Source: a virus. Taken from it: a DNA stretch of 64,000 nt. Shown here piece after piece: positions 1-7,461 of this stretch (positions within the stretch are counted from its first letter, which is position 1; every line of letters starts with the position of its first letter). Both the position numbers and the translations under genes were made by a program. The notes below the pieces were generated by a model, which did not search any database, was not told where the DNA came from, and was given only the letters and a program-made list of their open reading frames with translations. The stretch spans positions 1 through 64,000 of the IMG/VR virus record IMGVR_UViG_3300032285_003158; one strand, 5' to 3'.

Positions 1-1
1 G

Positions 2-631
2 GCCGGACGTAAGAAGGCTAGAGAAAAATCTGCGCTTGATTGGCATATGATCTTCGATATGCTTGGTAAATTCAAACTTGAATTGAAGGAAAGTTTCCCG
101 TATAAGGTCATTGACGTTGATGGTGCGGAAGCAGATGATATTATTGGAACCCTTGCACCCCGATACTGCAAGAATGAAAAGGTCCTTATTCTTTCCAGTG
201 ATGGTGACTTTCTGCAATTGCAGCAATATGGCAACATTAAGCAATACAATCCATCACAAAAGAAATTTGTTAAGTCTGAAAATCCTCTAATCGAACTCAA
301 AGAGAAGATTATTCGTGGTGATAAGGGCGATGGCATTCCTAATATGTTTTCTCCGTCCGATTGTTTCGTTCGTGACCTGCGACAGAAGCCTATTACACAA
401 AATCTAATTAAGAAACTTCTTGTTGAAGATGACAAGGAATGGAAATGTGATATTCGCGCAGGTTATTCACGTAATCAAGTTCTTATTGATCTAACTTTCA
501 TTCCTACAGAGATCAAAGAGAAAATAATAAATACGTATGATGAGACCAAACCCGCAACCAAGCAGAAAATGCTAAATTATTTTATCGAACATAAGTTAAA
601 AAATCTTATGGACGTAATTGAGGAATTTTAA
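2..631 (+). CDS. rnh: RNase H (5'-3' exonuclease, FEN-1 family), 5' end missing
   Basis: Partial gene; the reading frame is open from the first bases of the window, so the start lies upstream and the internal ATG at 47 is not the real start. It matches T4 RNase H, a FEN-1-type 5' nuclease that removes RNA primers from lagging-strand fragments. Visible are the acidic active-site stretch DGAEADDIIGT, the SSDGDFLQL metal-binding segment, and GDKGDGIPN, the helix-3-turn-helix DNA-binding motif of this family. The C-terminal half is complete. The stop overlaps the next ATG by one base (TAATG), suggesting coupled translation. Confidence 0.93.
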   Translation, partial: AGRKKAREKSALDWHMIFDMLGKFKLELKESFPYKVIDVDGAEADDIIGTLAPRYCKNEKVLILSSDGDFLQLQQYGNIKQYNPSQKKFVKSENPLIELKEKIIRGDKGDGIPNMFSPSDCFVRDLRQKPITQNLIKKLLVEDDKEWKCDIRAGYSRNQVLIDLTFIPTEIKEKIINTYDETKPATKQKMLNYFIEHKLKNLMDVIEEF

Positions 632-1053
632 TGAAAAATATGTATGAAATTTTTGATGAATTTGAACTTGCTAAAACAAAACAACAAAGAATAGCAGTAC
701 TTGAACAAAATATGTCGCAGGCATTATGTGATGTTATCTTGATGGCATTTCATCCAAAATATGAATGGCTTGTGACTGAACTACCGAAAAAATATAAGAT
801 GCCTGATATACTTACCGGCTCGGCTTTTTCTAGTATTCAACAACAACTGCGTAAATTGTATATGTTCCGTAAGGGTGATCCTACAGCTGAAAAATTAACT
901 CCGGAACGTAGAGAAGAAATTTTGCTTCAAATCTTAGAATCATTAGAATTCCGAGAAGCGGAAGTGATTATTGGTATATTCACAAAAGACCTAGGAGTAA
1001 AAGGTCTGGATCATAAATTCGTGAAAGAAGTCTTTCCAAATATGCTAACATGA
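631..1053 (+). CDS. conserved T4-like protein (DUF6433-like)
   Basis: 140-residue soluble protein with no membrane segment. The N-terminus (EIFDEFELAKTKQQRIAVLEQN) and the downstream 'LYMFRKGDPTAEKLTPERREEILLQILESL' region look like a small conserved family found in T4-like phages of aquatic bacteria, usually near replication genes. Function is unknown. It sits between RNase H and a nucleotidyltransferase-like gene, overlaps both by 1-4 bases, and is probably part of one replication-gene operon. Confidence 0.7.
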   Translation: MKNMYEIFDEFELAKTKQQRIAVLEQNMSQALCDVILMAFHPKYEWLVTELPKKYKMPDILTGSAFSSIQQQLRKLYMFRKGDPTAEKLTPERREEILLQILESLEFREAEVIIGIFTKDLGVKGLDHKFVKEVFPNMLT

Positions 1054-1430
1054 AGAAACGAGAAAAAATAATCGTCGTTTGCGGTGGATTTGATCCACTA
1101 TCAATAGAAGATTTATATTTTCTAAAGGCATGTAAGAGAAATGGAGACTGGCTTATAGTGGGTGTGCATTCTGACTGGTGGATGGGTATATCACAAGGTG
1201 GCTCGATGCAGAGTTACGATACAAGAAGAGAAATAATTAGGGAATTAAAGTGTGTCGATGAGGTCATGGATTTTAATGATTCGGATGGCACAGTTTGTCA
1301 AATATTAAAACTAGTAAAAATTTTGTATCCTAATTCAGACATAACATATGTTTCAGAATTTGATATGATTAATCAGCCAGAGTCTAAGATTCGTGGTATA
1401 ACTTTCGCAAAATTAACAGGAGATAGGTAA
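1050..1430 (+). CDS. cytidylyltransferase-like nucleotidyltransferase, degenerate active site
   Basis: 126 residues with the Rossmann-like layout of RfaE2/TagD-type nucleotidyltransferases: GGFDPLS at the N-terminus, then GDWLIVGVHSDWW, then RREIIRELKCVDEVMDF. This family transfers a nucleotide to a phosphorylated sugar or polyol. The diagnostic HxGH motif that should follow GGFDPL is replaced by SIED, so the two catalytic histidines are missing. The protein may have lost catalysis or be used for binding only. The start overlaps the preceding stop (ATGA). Confidence 0.7.
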   Translation: MKKREKIIVVCGGFDPLSIEDLYFLKACKRNGDWLIVGVHSDWWMGISQGGSMQSYDTRREIIRELKCVDEVMDFNDSDGTVCQILKLVKILYPNSDITYVSEFDMINQPESKIRGITFAKLTGDR

Positions 1431-1625
1431 GTGTCGAAATTTATAGGCAAATTCCGAAAAGATAAAGACTACAAAGACGATTATGTCAAATCTAAAAATG
1501 GTTCTAGTGAGCGTAGTCGAAAAAGTCTTCAGTCGGAAGTTCGGAAACAGAAAATGAATTGGGATCAAGAAAATTTCAATGATGATGAATATTTGTATGT
1601 GAGAAATAAAAACAATAAGTATTAA
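1431..1625 (+). CDS. small basic hypothetical protein, GTG start
   Basis: 64 residues, highly charged (KFRKDKDYKDDY..., SRKSLQSEVRKQK). It starts with GTG eight bases after a good AGGAG site at 1418-1422 and one base after the upstream stop, so it is translated with the preceding gene. Similar short lysine/aspartate-rich proteins occur in T4-like phages of aquatic bacteria. Function not recognised. It ends the first operon; a strong promoter follows. Confidence 0.6.
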   Translation: MSKFIGKFRKDKDYKDDYVKSKNGSSERSRKSLQSEVRKQKMNWDQENFNDDEYLYVRNKNNKY

Positions 1626-1650
1626 TTGTTGTTTATTTACAACACTAGTC

Positions 1651-1679
1651 TTGACAACAGTTTTTGTCTATGTTAAAAT
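1651..1679 (+). promoter_or_regulatory. sigma-70-like promoter
   Basis: TTGACA at 1651-1656, 17-base spacer, TAAAAT at 1674-1679. The expected start of transcription is near 1686, between the in-frame ATG at 1664 and the ATG at 1709, which decides the start of the next gene in favour of 1709. Confidence 0.75.
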
Positions 1680-1708
1680 TTATACCTCTACATTATGAGG
1701 TTTTTATT

Positions 1709-2092
1709 ATGCTTTATTATAGTTCAGTCCCGAAATCGAAAAAGAAAAAAGTTCCTAAGGCTCAACAAGAACAATATGATATTTGGTTGAAGTCGCATCA
1801 ACCAAAAGGCATTAGTTTGTCTAAGGGAGTCTCTTTTGAGCGAGTTAATCCTGTTGTTTCCAGTACTCCATACGTGCGAAAAGAACCTAGGATTGCTTCA
1901 CTTGATACGGGATTTAAAGGTGCTCTCACCAAAACTGGAATTATGAAGGACTATCACAGACTTTCTGCAAAAGATCGAGAAATTGTAGATCATTTGTCGA
2001 ATTGTGTAGCACCTATTCATAAATCTTCTTATGTTTATGTTTCCGAGGGCATGAATCCTGCTTGCCTTGGTCGAAAAAACGAAATTTTGTAA
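1709..2092 (+). CDS. hypothetical phage protein
   Basis: 127 residues, MLYYSSVPKSKKKKVPKAQQEQYDIWLKSHQ at the N-terminus, basic then mixed. The start at 1709 is chosen because a GAGG ribosome site lies at 1697-1700 and because the ATG at 1664 lies inside the promoter. The sequence resembles a conserved hypothetical family of T4-like environmental phages (lysine-rich N-terminus, later LDTGFKGALTKTGIMKDYHRLSAKDREIVDHL). No function is recognised. Confidence 0.65.
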   Translation: MLYYSSVPKSKKKKVPKAQQEQYDIWLKSHQPKGISLSKGVSFERVNPVVSSTPYVRKEPRIASLDTGFKGALTKTGIMKDYHRLSAKDREIVDHLSNCVAPIHKSSYVYVSEGMNPACLGRKNEIL

Positions 2093-2107
2093 TTACAAAG
2101 GTAAAAA

Positions 2108-2251
2108 ATGAACGAAAACACCCAAACCAACGAAACTCCTGAACCACAAGCTTGGCAACTACTCGACCAAGTGATCCGAAAGTGGGCAACACTCTCTGGA
2201 TTTGAAAAGGATCAAGAAAATTATGCGAATCTGAAAGAATTGTATGACTAA
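2108..2251 (+). CDS. small hypothetical protein
   Basis: 47 residues, beginning MNENTQTNETPEPQAWQLLDQ. It has a G-poor leader (aaggtaaaaa ATG) like many genes here and overlaps the next start by 8 bases (ATGACTAA), a coupling arrangement that supports it as a real gene. Function unknown; the pairing with a small AbrB-like protein is noted but no toxin function is claimed. Confidence 0.5.
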   Translation: MNENTQTNETPEPQAWQLLDQVIRKWATLSGFEKDQENYANLKELYD

Positions 2252-2444
2252 ATCATACGTAACCTTGATCGAAGAGGCGCCAGACGGCTCAGGCGACGGA
2301 ATCCTGACATTTCCAGATGAAATGATTGCGGAATTAGGTTGGAAAGAAGGGCAACGTCTTCAATTTTCAGTTAATGAAGAAGGAAATATCACTCTTAAAG
2401 CAGTTCCTTATGAAAATGTCTCTTCAGAGCAACAAAAAACTTGA
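2244..2444 (+). CDS. AbrB/MazE-like (SpoVT fold) small protein
   Basis: 66 residues. The segment GDGILTFPDEMIAELGWKEGQRLQFSVNEEGNITLKAV follows the AbrB/MazE swapped-hairpin pattern (a hydrophobic 'P-x-E-x-x-x-x-L-G-W-x-E-G' turn between beta strands). Members bind DNA as dimers or act as antitoxins. No toxin-like partner can be recognised; the overlapping upstream 47-residue gene is the only candidate and shows no toxin motif. Confidence 0.65.
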   Translation: MTKSYVTLIEEAPDGSGDGILTFPDEMIAELGWKEGQRLQFSVNEEGNITLKAVPYENVSSEQQKT

Positions 2445-2469
2445 CACACCGGTCATTTTTCGATAGAAT
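2441..2469 (+). promoter_or_regulatory. sigma-70-like promoter for the VWA gene
   Basis: TTGACA at 2441-2446, 17-base spacer, TAGAAT at 2464-2469; it begins inside the stop codon region of the AbrB-like gene. A ribosome site (TAGGA) follows at 2483-2487 before the ATG at 2494. Confidence 0.75.
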
Positions 2470-2493
2470 GTAGTCTTCTACATAGGAAATCGC

Positions 2494-4710
2494 ATGGATC
2501 TCATTCAATCTAAGTCACTTCTCGCCAAACTGATGGCAACAGAGAACATTATTGTTGAACAACGTAATGTTCGTACTGCATCTTTTGATGTTTCAAATCG
2601 TATTCTTACGGTTCCAACTCTGGATTCGAAAATCTCTCCTTTCCTCTATGACCTTTTTATGGGTCATGAGACTGGACATGCGATTTATACACCAGAAGAT
2701 GGTATGAAAAAGGCAATTTCCATGAAGTTGTCTATGTCCGTCGCAAATGTAGTTGAAGATGCACGGATTGAGCGTAAGATCAAGGACAAATATCCCGGTC
2801 TTCGCAATTCTTTCATCCGTGGATATCGTGAGCTTATCGAGAAGGATTTTTTTGGTACTAACGGCGTCGACCTTAATACTATGAACTTCATTGACCGTTG
2901 CAACCTTTACTTTAAGGGTGGTGCAACTTTCAGTATCAAGTTCAATGACAAAGAAAACCAACTTGTCGACCTCATCAATGGTACCAAGTCATATGATGAT
3001 GTTATCGAAGTTACCAAGAAGGTGATGGAGTATCTCAAAGAAGAAAAAGAAGAACGCAAGAAGACTCTTTCCTTGCCGGAAGAAAGTGATGACGATCTGG
3101 AATCCGATGAGGATGATGAACGTACTTCCGATTATCTGGATGATTATCTAGACGATCTAGATGATTTGTATGAAGATGAAAAACCTATCAAGTCTTCTTC
3201 TAATAAGTCTGATGAAAAAGGTGAAGAAAGTCCCAAAAAGGTTGACGCACCATCTGAAAAGAATATGTCTGGTTCTGAAGCCGACAAAGAGGAAGATGCA
3301 TATGATGCTTTCCGTGGAGCAGGTTTCGATTCTTTTCCAGAAGAAGACATCCGCTCACATACGGATGATGCATTCCGTCAAAACGAATCCAAGTTGTTTT
3401 CGGCTAGTAGCATGAACTACTACTATGGTAATATTCCTAACATCGAATCAAAAGATGTTATTGTTCCATACAAGACTATTTGGAATCGGTATCGGCAACA
3501 TAATTTCGAAATTACCGATTTGTATAAGAAGTATGGTGATCCAAGGGAAGTAACTGGTATCGATACTGCAAAGTTTCAAAAAGTTCGCACCGAAGCAGCC
3601 AAGGTTTCTTCTTATCTTGCGAAAGAGTTTGAACTCCGCAAGAATGCAGACCAGATGAAACGTGCATCGATCAGCAAGACTGGTGAGTTGAATATGTCTC
3701 GCATTTCAAACTATCAGTTCAGCGAAGATATCTTCAAGAAGATCACCGTTGTTCCTGGTGGTAAGTCTCATGGACTGGTTATGTTCATCGATTGGTCTGG
3801 TAGTATGACTGATCATATTCAAAGTACTATCAAGCAATTGATTAACCTTGTCATGTTCTGCAAGAAGGTTTCTATTCCTTACGAAGTTTATGCCTTCACC
3901 ACAAGTTATTATCCAGAGGGTCTAGGCCAGCATTATCGAGCATCAGATAAGCAAGGTGATATTGTAACCCATTCATTTTCTCTGTTGAATATTCTGTCGA
4001 GCAAAATGTCTGCTGTTGATTTCACTTATGCTGGATCCGCACTTATCGAGATGTTTGAGCCGCAGTACCGCAGAAACTTTCCCGACTGGTTCTCGCTAGG
4101 TGGTACTCCACTTAATGAGACAGTTATTGCAGCAATGAATATTGTTCCAGAGTTCCAGAAGTCTTATAAACTTCAGATTGTCAATACTGTGTTCCTGACC
4201 GATGGTGAAGGTCATAGTAATGCATCTGTCTACGGCGAAAGTAGTGAGAATTCCAAATGTGTAGTACAGGATCCTTCTTATAAAGACCGCCTGATTCTGC
4301 GTGATCCGATCACCAAGAACCAGGAGATTCCTGGCGGTAACCGTGGTAGGCAATTGACTGCGAGTTATATCAAACTTCTCAAGTCTAGGACTAACTGCAA
4401 TATCGTTGGTTTCTATATCCTGAACGGTCGTAACTTCCGATCAGATGCAAGAGATTTTTTCCCATCAACCGCAAACTTCGACCAATTGTACAGTACATTC
4501 AGCAAAGAGAAGTCACTGGTTGTAACCTCCGCAGGTTATGATGAGTATTATATGCTCCGTGCTAATGCTATGAACACCGAAGAAGGTACCGAATTTACCG
4601 TGAAAGAAAACGCAACAACCAAAGGCCTAGTTTCCGCATTCAGTAAGTACACCGGAAATAGACTGTCTAACCGAGTAGTACTGAACCGATTCATCGGTAT
4701 GATCGCATAA
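2494..4710 (+). CDS. HExxH metallopeptidase-like + VWA domain protein (CobT-like)
   Basis: 738 residues. N-terminal part carries H58-E-T-G-H62 (HExxH zinc motif) followed by VANVVEDARIER, which could supply the third ligand. A very acidic linker (about residues 185-250, runs of D/E/S) leads to a C-terminal von Willebrand A domain with the MIDAS motif D433-W-S-G-S437, plus the conserved GGTPL and LTDGEG segments. Such VWA proteins work with MoxR/CobS-type AAA+ ATPases as metal-insertion or protein-remodelling machines; a CobS-like ATPase is encoded at 17752-18894. Target unknown. Annotated in T4-like phages as 'peptidase' or 'CobT-like'. Own promoter. Confidence 0.8.
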   Translation: MDLIQSKSLLAKLMATENIIVEQRNVRTASFDVSNRILTVPTLDSKISPFLYDLFMGHETGHAIYTPEDGMKKAISMKLSMSVANVVEDARIERKIKDKYPGLRNSFIRGYRELIEKDFFGTNGVDLNTMNFIDRCNLYFKGGATFSIKFNDKENQLVDLINGTKSYDDVIEVTKKVMEYLKEEKEERKKTLSLPEESDDDLESDEDDERTSDYLDDYLDDLDDLYEDEKPIKSSSNKSDEKGEESPKKVDAPSEKNMSGSEADKEEDAYDAFRGAGFDSFPEEDIRSHTDDAFRQNESKLFSASSMNYYYGNIPNIESKDVIVPYKTIWNRYRQHNFEITDLYKKYGDPREVTGIDTAKFQKVRTEAAKVSSYLAKEFELRKNADQMKRASISKTGELNMSRISNYQFSEDIFKKITVVPGGKSHGLVMFIDWSGSMTDHIQSTIKQLINLVMFCKKVSIPYEVYAFTTSYYPEGLGQHYRASDKQGDIVTHSFSLLNILSSKMSAVDFTYAGSALIEMFEPQYRRNFPDWFSLGGTPLNETVIAAMNIVPEFQKSYKLQIVNTVFLTDGEGHSNASVYGESSENSKCVVQDPSYKDRLILRDPITKNQEIPGGNRGRQLTASYIKLLKSRTNCNIVGFYILNGRNFRSDARDFFPSTANFDQLYSTFSKEKSLVVTSAGYDEYYMLRANAMNTEEGTEFTVKENATTKGLVSAFSKYTGNRLSNRVVLNRFIGMIA

Positions 4711-4722
4711 TAGGAGAAACAA

Positions 4723-4929
4723 ATGAACAATCGAATTCTAAGTCTTTATAACTTACCCAAGAAAGCAGATGTAGTTAAAATCTCAGAGTCTGGTTATCTT
4801 GTCGAGTATTACGTAGATGACAGGATCATTCATAAGAGTGGTCCTTACTATAACATCGATGAAGCGAAAGATATCGCAGAAAACTATATTTTCGAATCTA
4901 CCTCTAAACCAACTCTACTGAATGAATAA
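4723..4929 (+). CDS. hypothetical protein
   Basis: 68 residues, starting MNNRILSLYNLPKKADVV, with a predicted beta-rich middle (GYLVEYYVDDRIIHKSGPYYNIDEAKDIAENYI). A GGAGAAAC ribosome site lies just upstream (about 4712). It is 12 bases after the VWA gene and overlaps the MazG-like gene by 8 bases, so it belongs to the same transcript. Not recognised. Confidence 0.6.
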   Translation: MNNRILSLYNLPKKADVVKISESGYLVEYYVDDRIIHKSGPYYNIDEAKDIAENYIFESTSKPTLLNE

Positions 4930-5248
4930 TATGGACGAAATTATAAAAGAAACTCTTCTTATTACACAGGAAGAATGTGCAGAAGTCACACAGGCTATCT
5001 CGAAAGTGTTTCGATTTGGTATGAATGCACAGTATCCCGCAGGAGCACCTACCAATAAGGAGAGGCTCGAAGAGGAGCTGGGTGACCTACAGGCAATGAT
5101 CATTCTGTTAGGACAGAAGGGCATCATCAGCACAAAGAGTGTTGAGTTTGCAGCAGCAGAAAAAATCGAGAAACTGAAGAAGTGGTCTAATATATTTGCA
5201 GATTCGAAGCCAAAGACCAATATGGATGATTTCAAGGACTTTCTGTGA
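4922..5248 (+). CDS. MazG-like nucleotide pyrophosphohydrolase
   Basis: 108 residues with the all-alpha NTP pyrophosphohydrolase signature: EECAEV early (ExxE) and EEELGDLQAMI later (ExxD), which bind the magnesium-nucleotide. Family members hydrolyse (d)NTPs to NMP and pyrophosphate; phage MazG proteins are thought to adjust nucleotide pools or alarmone levels. The start could also be the ATG at 4931. The stop overlaps the GTG start of the next tiny gene (GTGA). Confidence 0.8.
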   Translation: MNNMDEIIKETLLITQEECAEVTQAISKVFRFGMNAQYPAGAPTNKERLEEELGDLQAMIILLGQKGIISTKSVEFAAAEKIEKLKKWSNIFADSKPKTNMDDFKDFL

Positions 5249-5364
5249 ATCCCGACGAACTTATTAATTTTCTAAACCATGTGATGGTATGGATTGATCC
5301 AAGTAATCCAGTGAAGGTCGAGATATATCAGGTGATTCAGAGGCTGAAAGCTCAGAGGGGTTAA
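5245..5364 (+). CDS. tiny hypothetical protein, GTG start
   Basis: 39 residues (MNPDELINFLNHVMVWID... RLKAQRG). The GTG start overlaps the MazG-like stop codon (GTGA), the sort of coupling seen for genuine last genes of phage operons. Predicted helical; function unknown. Confidence 0.4.
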   Translation: MNPDELINFLNHVMVWIDPSNPVKVEIYQVIQRLKAQRG

Positions 5365-5518
5365 GAGTACCCCGAAAAAAATTAGAGGACCTTAGGGACC
5401 TCCTAAAAAAATTTCGAAAATGTGTGGGATTTGGCCGAGTAAAAAAGTTACAGAAACAACAGTTTGACCACCACCGAGCTTTTTACCTAACAGTCTGTTC
5501 CGCCACCCACCATAAGCC
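5365..5518. other. intergenic stretch at the switch of gene direction
   Basis: No convincing gene. It separates the plus-strand operon ending at 5364 from the minus-strand accessory operon ending at 5584. An imperfect hairpin (GAGGACC...GGACCTC, about 5383-5400) flanked on both sides by A/T runs could stop transcription from the right, in addition to the strong terminator at 5519-5541. Confidence 0.4.
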
Positions 5519-5541
5519 AAAAAAAGGGTGCCGAAGCACCC
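5519..5541 (-). terminator. intrinsic terminator of the minus-strand operon
   Basis: Read on the minus strand: GGGTGC, loop TTCG, GCACCC, then seven T residues. A perfect 6-bp GC-rich stem with a stable tetraloop and U-tract, placed 40 bases after the last minus-strand gene. Confidence 0.88.
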
Positions 5542-5583
5542 GTGTGGACTCCAGCCGGACCTCAGTCCAGCCTCAGAGTGACC

Positions 5584-5781
5584 TCAGGCAGCCAACATCT
5601 CCGCCGTGATACCAAATTCCTTCATGATTCCCCGAGCCTCGCGCACGGCTGCCACCTTCAGAGCCTCCGTGGCCTTTTGGTCGGCGCGAGCCTTGGCCAG
5701 TGCGGCCTTGGCAGCCTCTAGTGCCTGCAACGCGGTCTCCAGAACGGGAGCGGTGGTTTGGGTGGTAATGGTTTGTGTCAT
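5584..5781 (-). CDS. small Ala-rich helical protein
   Basis: 65 residues, MTQTITTQTTAPVLETALQAL... then an alanine/lysine-rich helix (EAAKAALAKARADQKATEALKVAAV). A ribosome site (AAAGGAAC) precedes the ATG at 5781. Last gene of the leftward operon, directly before the terminator. The coiled-coil character is visible; no family is recognised. Confidence 0.6.
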   Translation of the reverse strand: MTQTITTQTTAPVLETALQALEAAKAALAKARADQKATEALKVAAVREARGIMKEFGITAEMLAA

Positions 5782-5807
5782 GGTAGTTCCTTTTGGTTGT
5801 GGTAAAT

Positions 5808-6080
5808 TCAGATGGATGCCGACCGAGCCATGATAGCCTCGGCGCGGCGCTTGGCACGGATATCGTTCACCGTGCGGATGCGGGATTCAAGGTCAGCCAG
5901 AATGGTTGCCTTAGCCTTAGGGGTCAGTCCGTCAATAAAACCACCGAGAGCGGAGCCGATATAGCCCAGAGTGAAGGCAGAGGCGTCGGCATAGGTGGAG
6001 CCGTCTTCCACTTGGCGCTCACGGAGGGCGTCGATCAGATCGGAGATGATATCGCCGGCGGGGATGGTAGCTTTTGGCAT
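5808..6080 (-). CDS. hypothetical protein
   Basis: 90 residues, MPKATIPAGDIISDLIDALRERQVED at the N-terminus, a glycine-containing hydrophobic middle (FTLGYIGSALGGFIDGL) and a basic C-terminus. Start at 6080 is chosen over the upstream in-frame ATG because AAAGGAAAC lies 7 bases before it. Part of the leftward operon from the promoter at 6218-6245. Not recognised. Confidence 0.6.
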   Translation of the reverse strand: MPKATIPAGDIISDLIDALRERQVEDGSTYADASAFTLGYIGSALGGFIDGLTPKAKATILADLESRIRTVNDIRAKRRAEAIMARSASI

Positions 6081-6096
6081 GGTGTTTCCTTTTGGA

Positions 6097-6192
6097 TTAG
6101 GGTTGAGCGGCGAGGACAACCAGGCCGAACAGTGCGAAGACTGCGATCATGAAGACGAAGATGGTAATGGTTGCAAAGGTTTCGGTTTTCAT
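6097..6192 (-). CDS. 31-residue single-pass membrane peptide
   Basis: MKTETFATITIFVFMIAVFALFGLVVLAAQP: a short N-terminal tail followed by one continuous hydrophobic segment. A ribosome site (CAGGAAAC) precedes the ATG. First gene after the promoter cassette at 6218-6245. It is below usual gene-caller limits. The function is unknown; small membrane peptides like this are common in phage early regions. Confidence 0.6.
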   Translation of the reverse strand: MKTETFATITIFVFMIAVFALFGLVVLAAQP

Positions 6193-6217
6193 GTTGTTTC
6201 CTGATTCGATGGAGTCT

Positions 6218-6245
6218 ATTCTACACGTTTCGGTGGAAATGGCAA
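6218..6245 (-). promoter_or_regulatory. promoter cassette copy (minus)
   Basis: On the minus strand TTGCCA (6245-6240), 16-base spacer, TAGAAT (6223-6218), followed by the conserved leader AGACTCCATCGAATCAGG. One of about 16 copies of this cassette in the window. Confidence 0.8.
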
Positions 6246-6253
6246 CCATTTCC

Positions 6254-6412
6254 TTAAGCTTTTTCGATGGTGTCCACCTCGCCGTAGCAGGTCACGGAAT
6301 ACTTGGTTAGACTGGTGAACCTTGCCATGGCAACGGCTTGGCTTGGTGCCTGTACTACCCGGAATTCGGAGTCGGTCTGGGACCACTCCACGCGCAGGAT
6401 GTAGAATTTCAT
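6254..6412 (-). CDS. small hypothetical protein
   Basis: 52 residues, MKFYILRVEWSQTDSEFRVV..., ending VTCYGEVDTIEKA. Preceded by GGAGGGGTTGAA, a strong ribosome site, and starting immediately at the stop of the upstream 32-residue membrane peptide. Looks like a small beta-alpha-beta protein; no family recognised. Confidence 0.6.
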   Translation of the reverse strand: MKFYILRVEWSQTDSEFRVVQAPSQAVAMARFTSLTKYSVTCYGEVDTIEKA

Positions 6413-6413
6413 T

Positions 6414-6512
6414 TCAACCCCTCCAGGCCAACATTACACCGATTCCTGCGGAGATGGCCAAGACCAGCACCATCGCAAGAGCTTCTTTAATTTTTTCGTT
6501 TCGTTTCATCAT
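6414..6512 (-). CDS. small membrane peptide, possibly leaderless
   Basis: 32 residues (MMKRNEKIKEALAMVLVLAISAGIGVMLAWRG): charged N-terminus then one transmembrane helix. The double ATG lies about 8 bases from the -10 box TATAGT at 6525-6520 and there is no ribosome site, so the mRNA probably starts at or next to the initiation codon. Confidence 0.55.
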   Translation of the reverse strand: MMKRNEKIKEALAMVLVLAISAGIGVMLAWRG

Positions 6513-6519
6513 GGAATGG

Positions 6520-6547
6520 ACTATAGCAGAACCAGGGGAAATGGCAA
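6520..6547 (-). promoter_or_regulatory. promoter cassette copy (minus)
   Basis: TTGCCA (6547-6542), 16-base spacer ending in extended TGC, TATAGT (6525-6520). The ATG at 6512 falls at the expected transcription start. Confidence 0.8.
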
Positions 6548-6556
6548 CCATTTTCT

Positions 6557-6865
6557 TCAAAGCTTTGCCCAACCAACTGGCAGGCAGATCCACTCCACGC
6601 CGTCAACCACTACAATGTCACCGACGGAGAAGGAGCGATCGACCCAGCCCATGGACTCCTTAAGGGACTCCTTGGATGGGTTGTTGCACAGATCGAACAC
6701 CATCTCCGCAGCGTCCTCGCCAACCAGGTCGGTTGGAATCATACCGACCAGGCGGTAGTGTGACCGGTTGGTCCTAACCCGTTCCAGCGACTCGGAGCGG
6801 TACAATTCGAACAAACCGAACAGATGGTCCGGTGCCAAGAAAATGTGGACATTCCTTTGTGTCAT
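6557..6865 (-). CDS. hypothetical protein, possible YodL-like C-terminus
   Basis: 102 residues. Start at 6865 follows AAGGAG with good spacing. The C-terminal RSFSVGDIVVVDGVEWICLPVGW resembles the 'R-S-x-S-V-G-D-V-V' signature of YodL-type proteins found in phages and mobile elements; that link is by eye and tentative. The gene is 10 bases downstream of the 96-residue gene at 6876-7166 and shares its transcript. Confidence 0.55.
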   Translation of the reverse strand: MTQRNVHIFLAPDHLFGLFELYRSESLERVRTNRSHYRLVGMIPTDLVGEDAAEMVFDLCNNPSKESLKESMGWVDRSFSVGDIVVVDGVEWICLPVGWAKL

Positions 6866-6875
6866 GGTGTACTCC

Positions 6876-7166
6876 TTAGGCCTTGACGGCAACCGTAAAC
6901 GAACCGCAACAATTGGAGACCCGAATGCCGCGGAGCAAACCGTCGGCGTATTCCGTGAAATAATCGCGGGAGCCACCAACCAACCATACGCCAGCCAGAC
7001 CCAGATTGTTTTCGCACGGATAGTTGGCGTCCTTAGCCACCTCGAACGAGTCACCAACTGGCATAACGCAGTCCACCATCGGATCGAAGGACGATCCAAC
7101 CTTGATGAAAGGACGGGGATTCTTGCGGAGGAAGGCTTTGAAAGTGGCTTTGGTGATTTTGCTCAT
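6876..7166 (-). CDS. hypothetical phage protein
   Basis: 96 residues, MSKITKATFKAFLRKNPRPFIKVGSSFDPMVDCVMPV... The N-terminal 'SKITKATFKAFLRKN... SSFDPMVDCV' pattern is familiar from small conserved phage proteins of unknown function. A good ribosome site (AAGGAAACACC) precedes the ATG. First gene after the cassette promoter at 7203-7230. Confidence 0.65.
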   Translation of the reverse strand: MSKITKATFKAFLRKNPRPFIKVGSSFDPMVDCVMPVGDSFEVAKDANYPCENNLGLAGVWLVGGSRDYFTEYADGLLRGIRVSNCCGSFTVAVKA

Positions 7167-7351
7167 GGTGTTTCCTTGCTTGTTTCTTGATTCGATGGAT
7201 GGACTATAGCAGAACCGGATGGAATGTCAACCATCCGAACAACAAAACTGGCATCCATCCTAGTTGACAACCACTTGGAGAGGCCGGCGTGGTCATCCTG
7301 AAGGAGACCAGGCACCAGCGCGACGGATCGGTTATCAAGTGGACTTGGCAT
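7163..7351 (-). CDS. possible leaderless hypothetical protein
   Basis: 62 residues (MPSPLDNRSVALVPGLLQ...). The ATG at 7351 is 8 bases from the -10 box of the cassette promoter at 7359-7386, with no ribosome site. The open frame runs through the next promoter cassette, so it may be real only in its first part, or be a read-through frame. Kept because its promoter has a consensus TTGACA. Confidence 0.35.
   Translation of the reverse strand: MPSPLDNRSVALVPGLLQDDHAGLSKWLSTRMDASFVVRMVDIPSGSAIVHPSNQETSKETP
7203..7230 (-). promoter_or_regulatory. promoter cassette copy (minus)
   Basis: TTGACA (7230-7225), 16-base spacer, TATAGT (7208-7203), then CCATCCATCGAATCAAG leader and the ribosome site of the 96-residue gene. 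Confidence 0.8.
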
Positions 7352-7358
7352 GGAATGA

Positions 7359-7386
7359 ACTATAGCACACCGAACCGGAATGTCAA
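7359..7386 (-). promoter_or_regulatory. promoter cassette copy (minus)
   Basis: TTGACA (7386-7381), 16-base spacer, TATAGT (7364-7359), then TCATTCC and ATG. Confidence 0.78.
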
Positions 7387-7432
7387 CCAGTTCCGGATAG
7401 TTGACCAGGATGGTCGGGTATTTCCAGGAAGC

Positions 7433-7461
7433 TTGACGCAGTCCGCCAGTCCTGGTATAAT
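7433..7461 (+). promoter_or_regulatory. sigma-70 promoter (plus), near consensus
   Basis: TTGACG at 7433-7438, 17-base spacer, TATAAT at 7456-7461. It reads towards the HNH-like fragment. Downstream, at 7510-7523, is the perfect palindrome GAGTAAATTTACTC, a possible operator. Confidence 0.7.

Noticed and set aside
5606-6663. Several plus-strand frames opposite the small minus-strand genes
   Set aside because: They lack ribosome sites and are antisense shadows of minus-strand genes with good leaders and a shared terminator.
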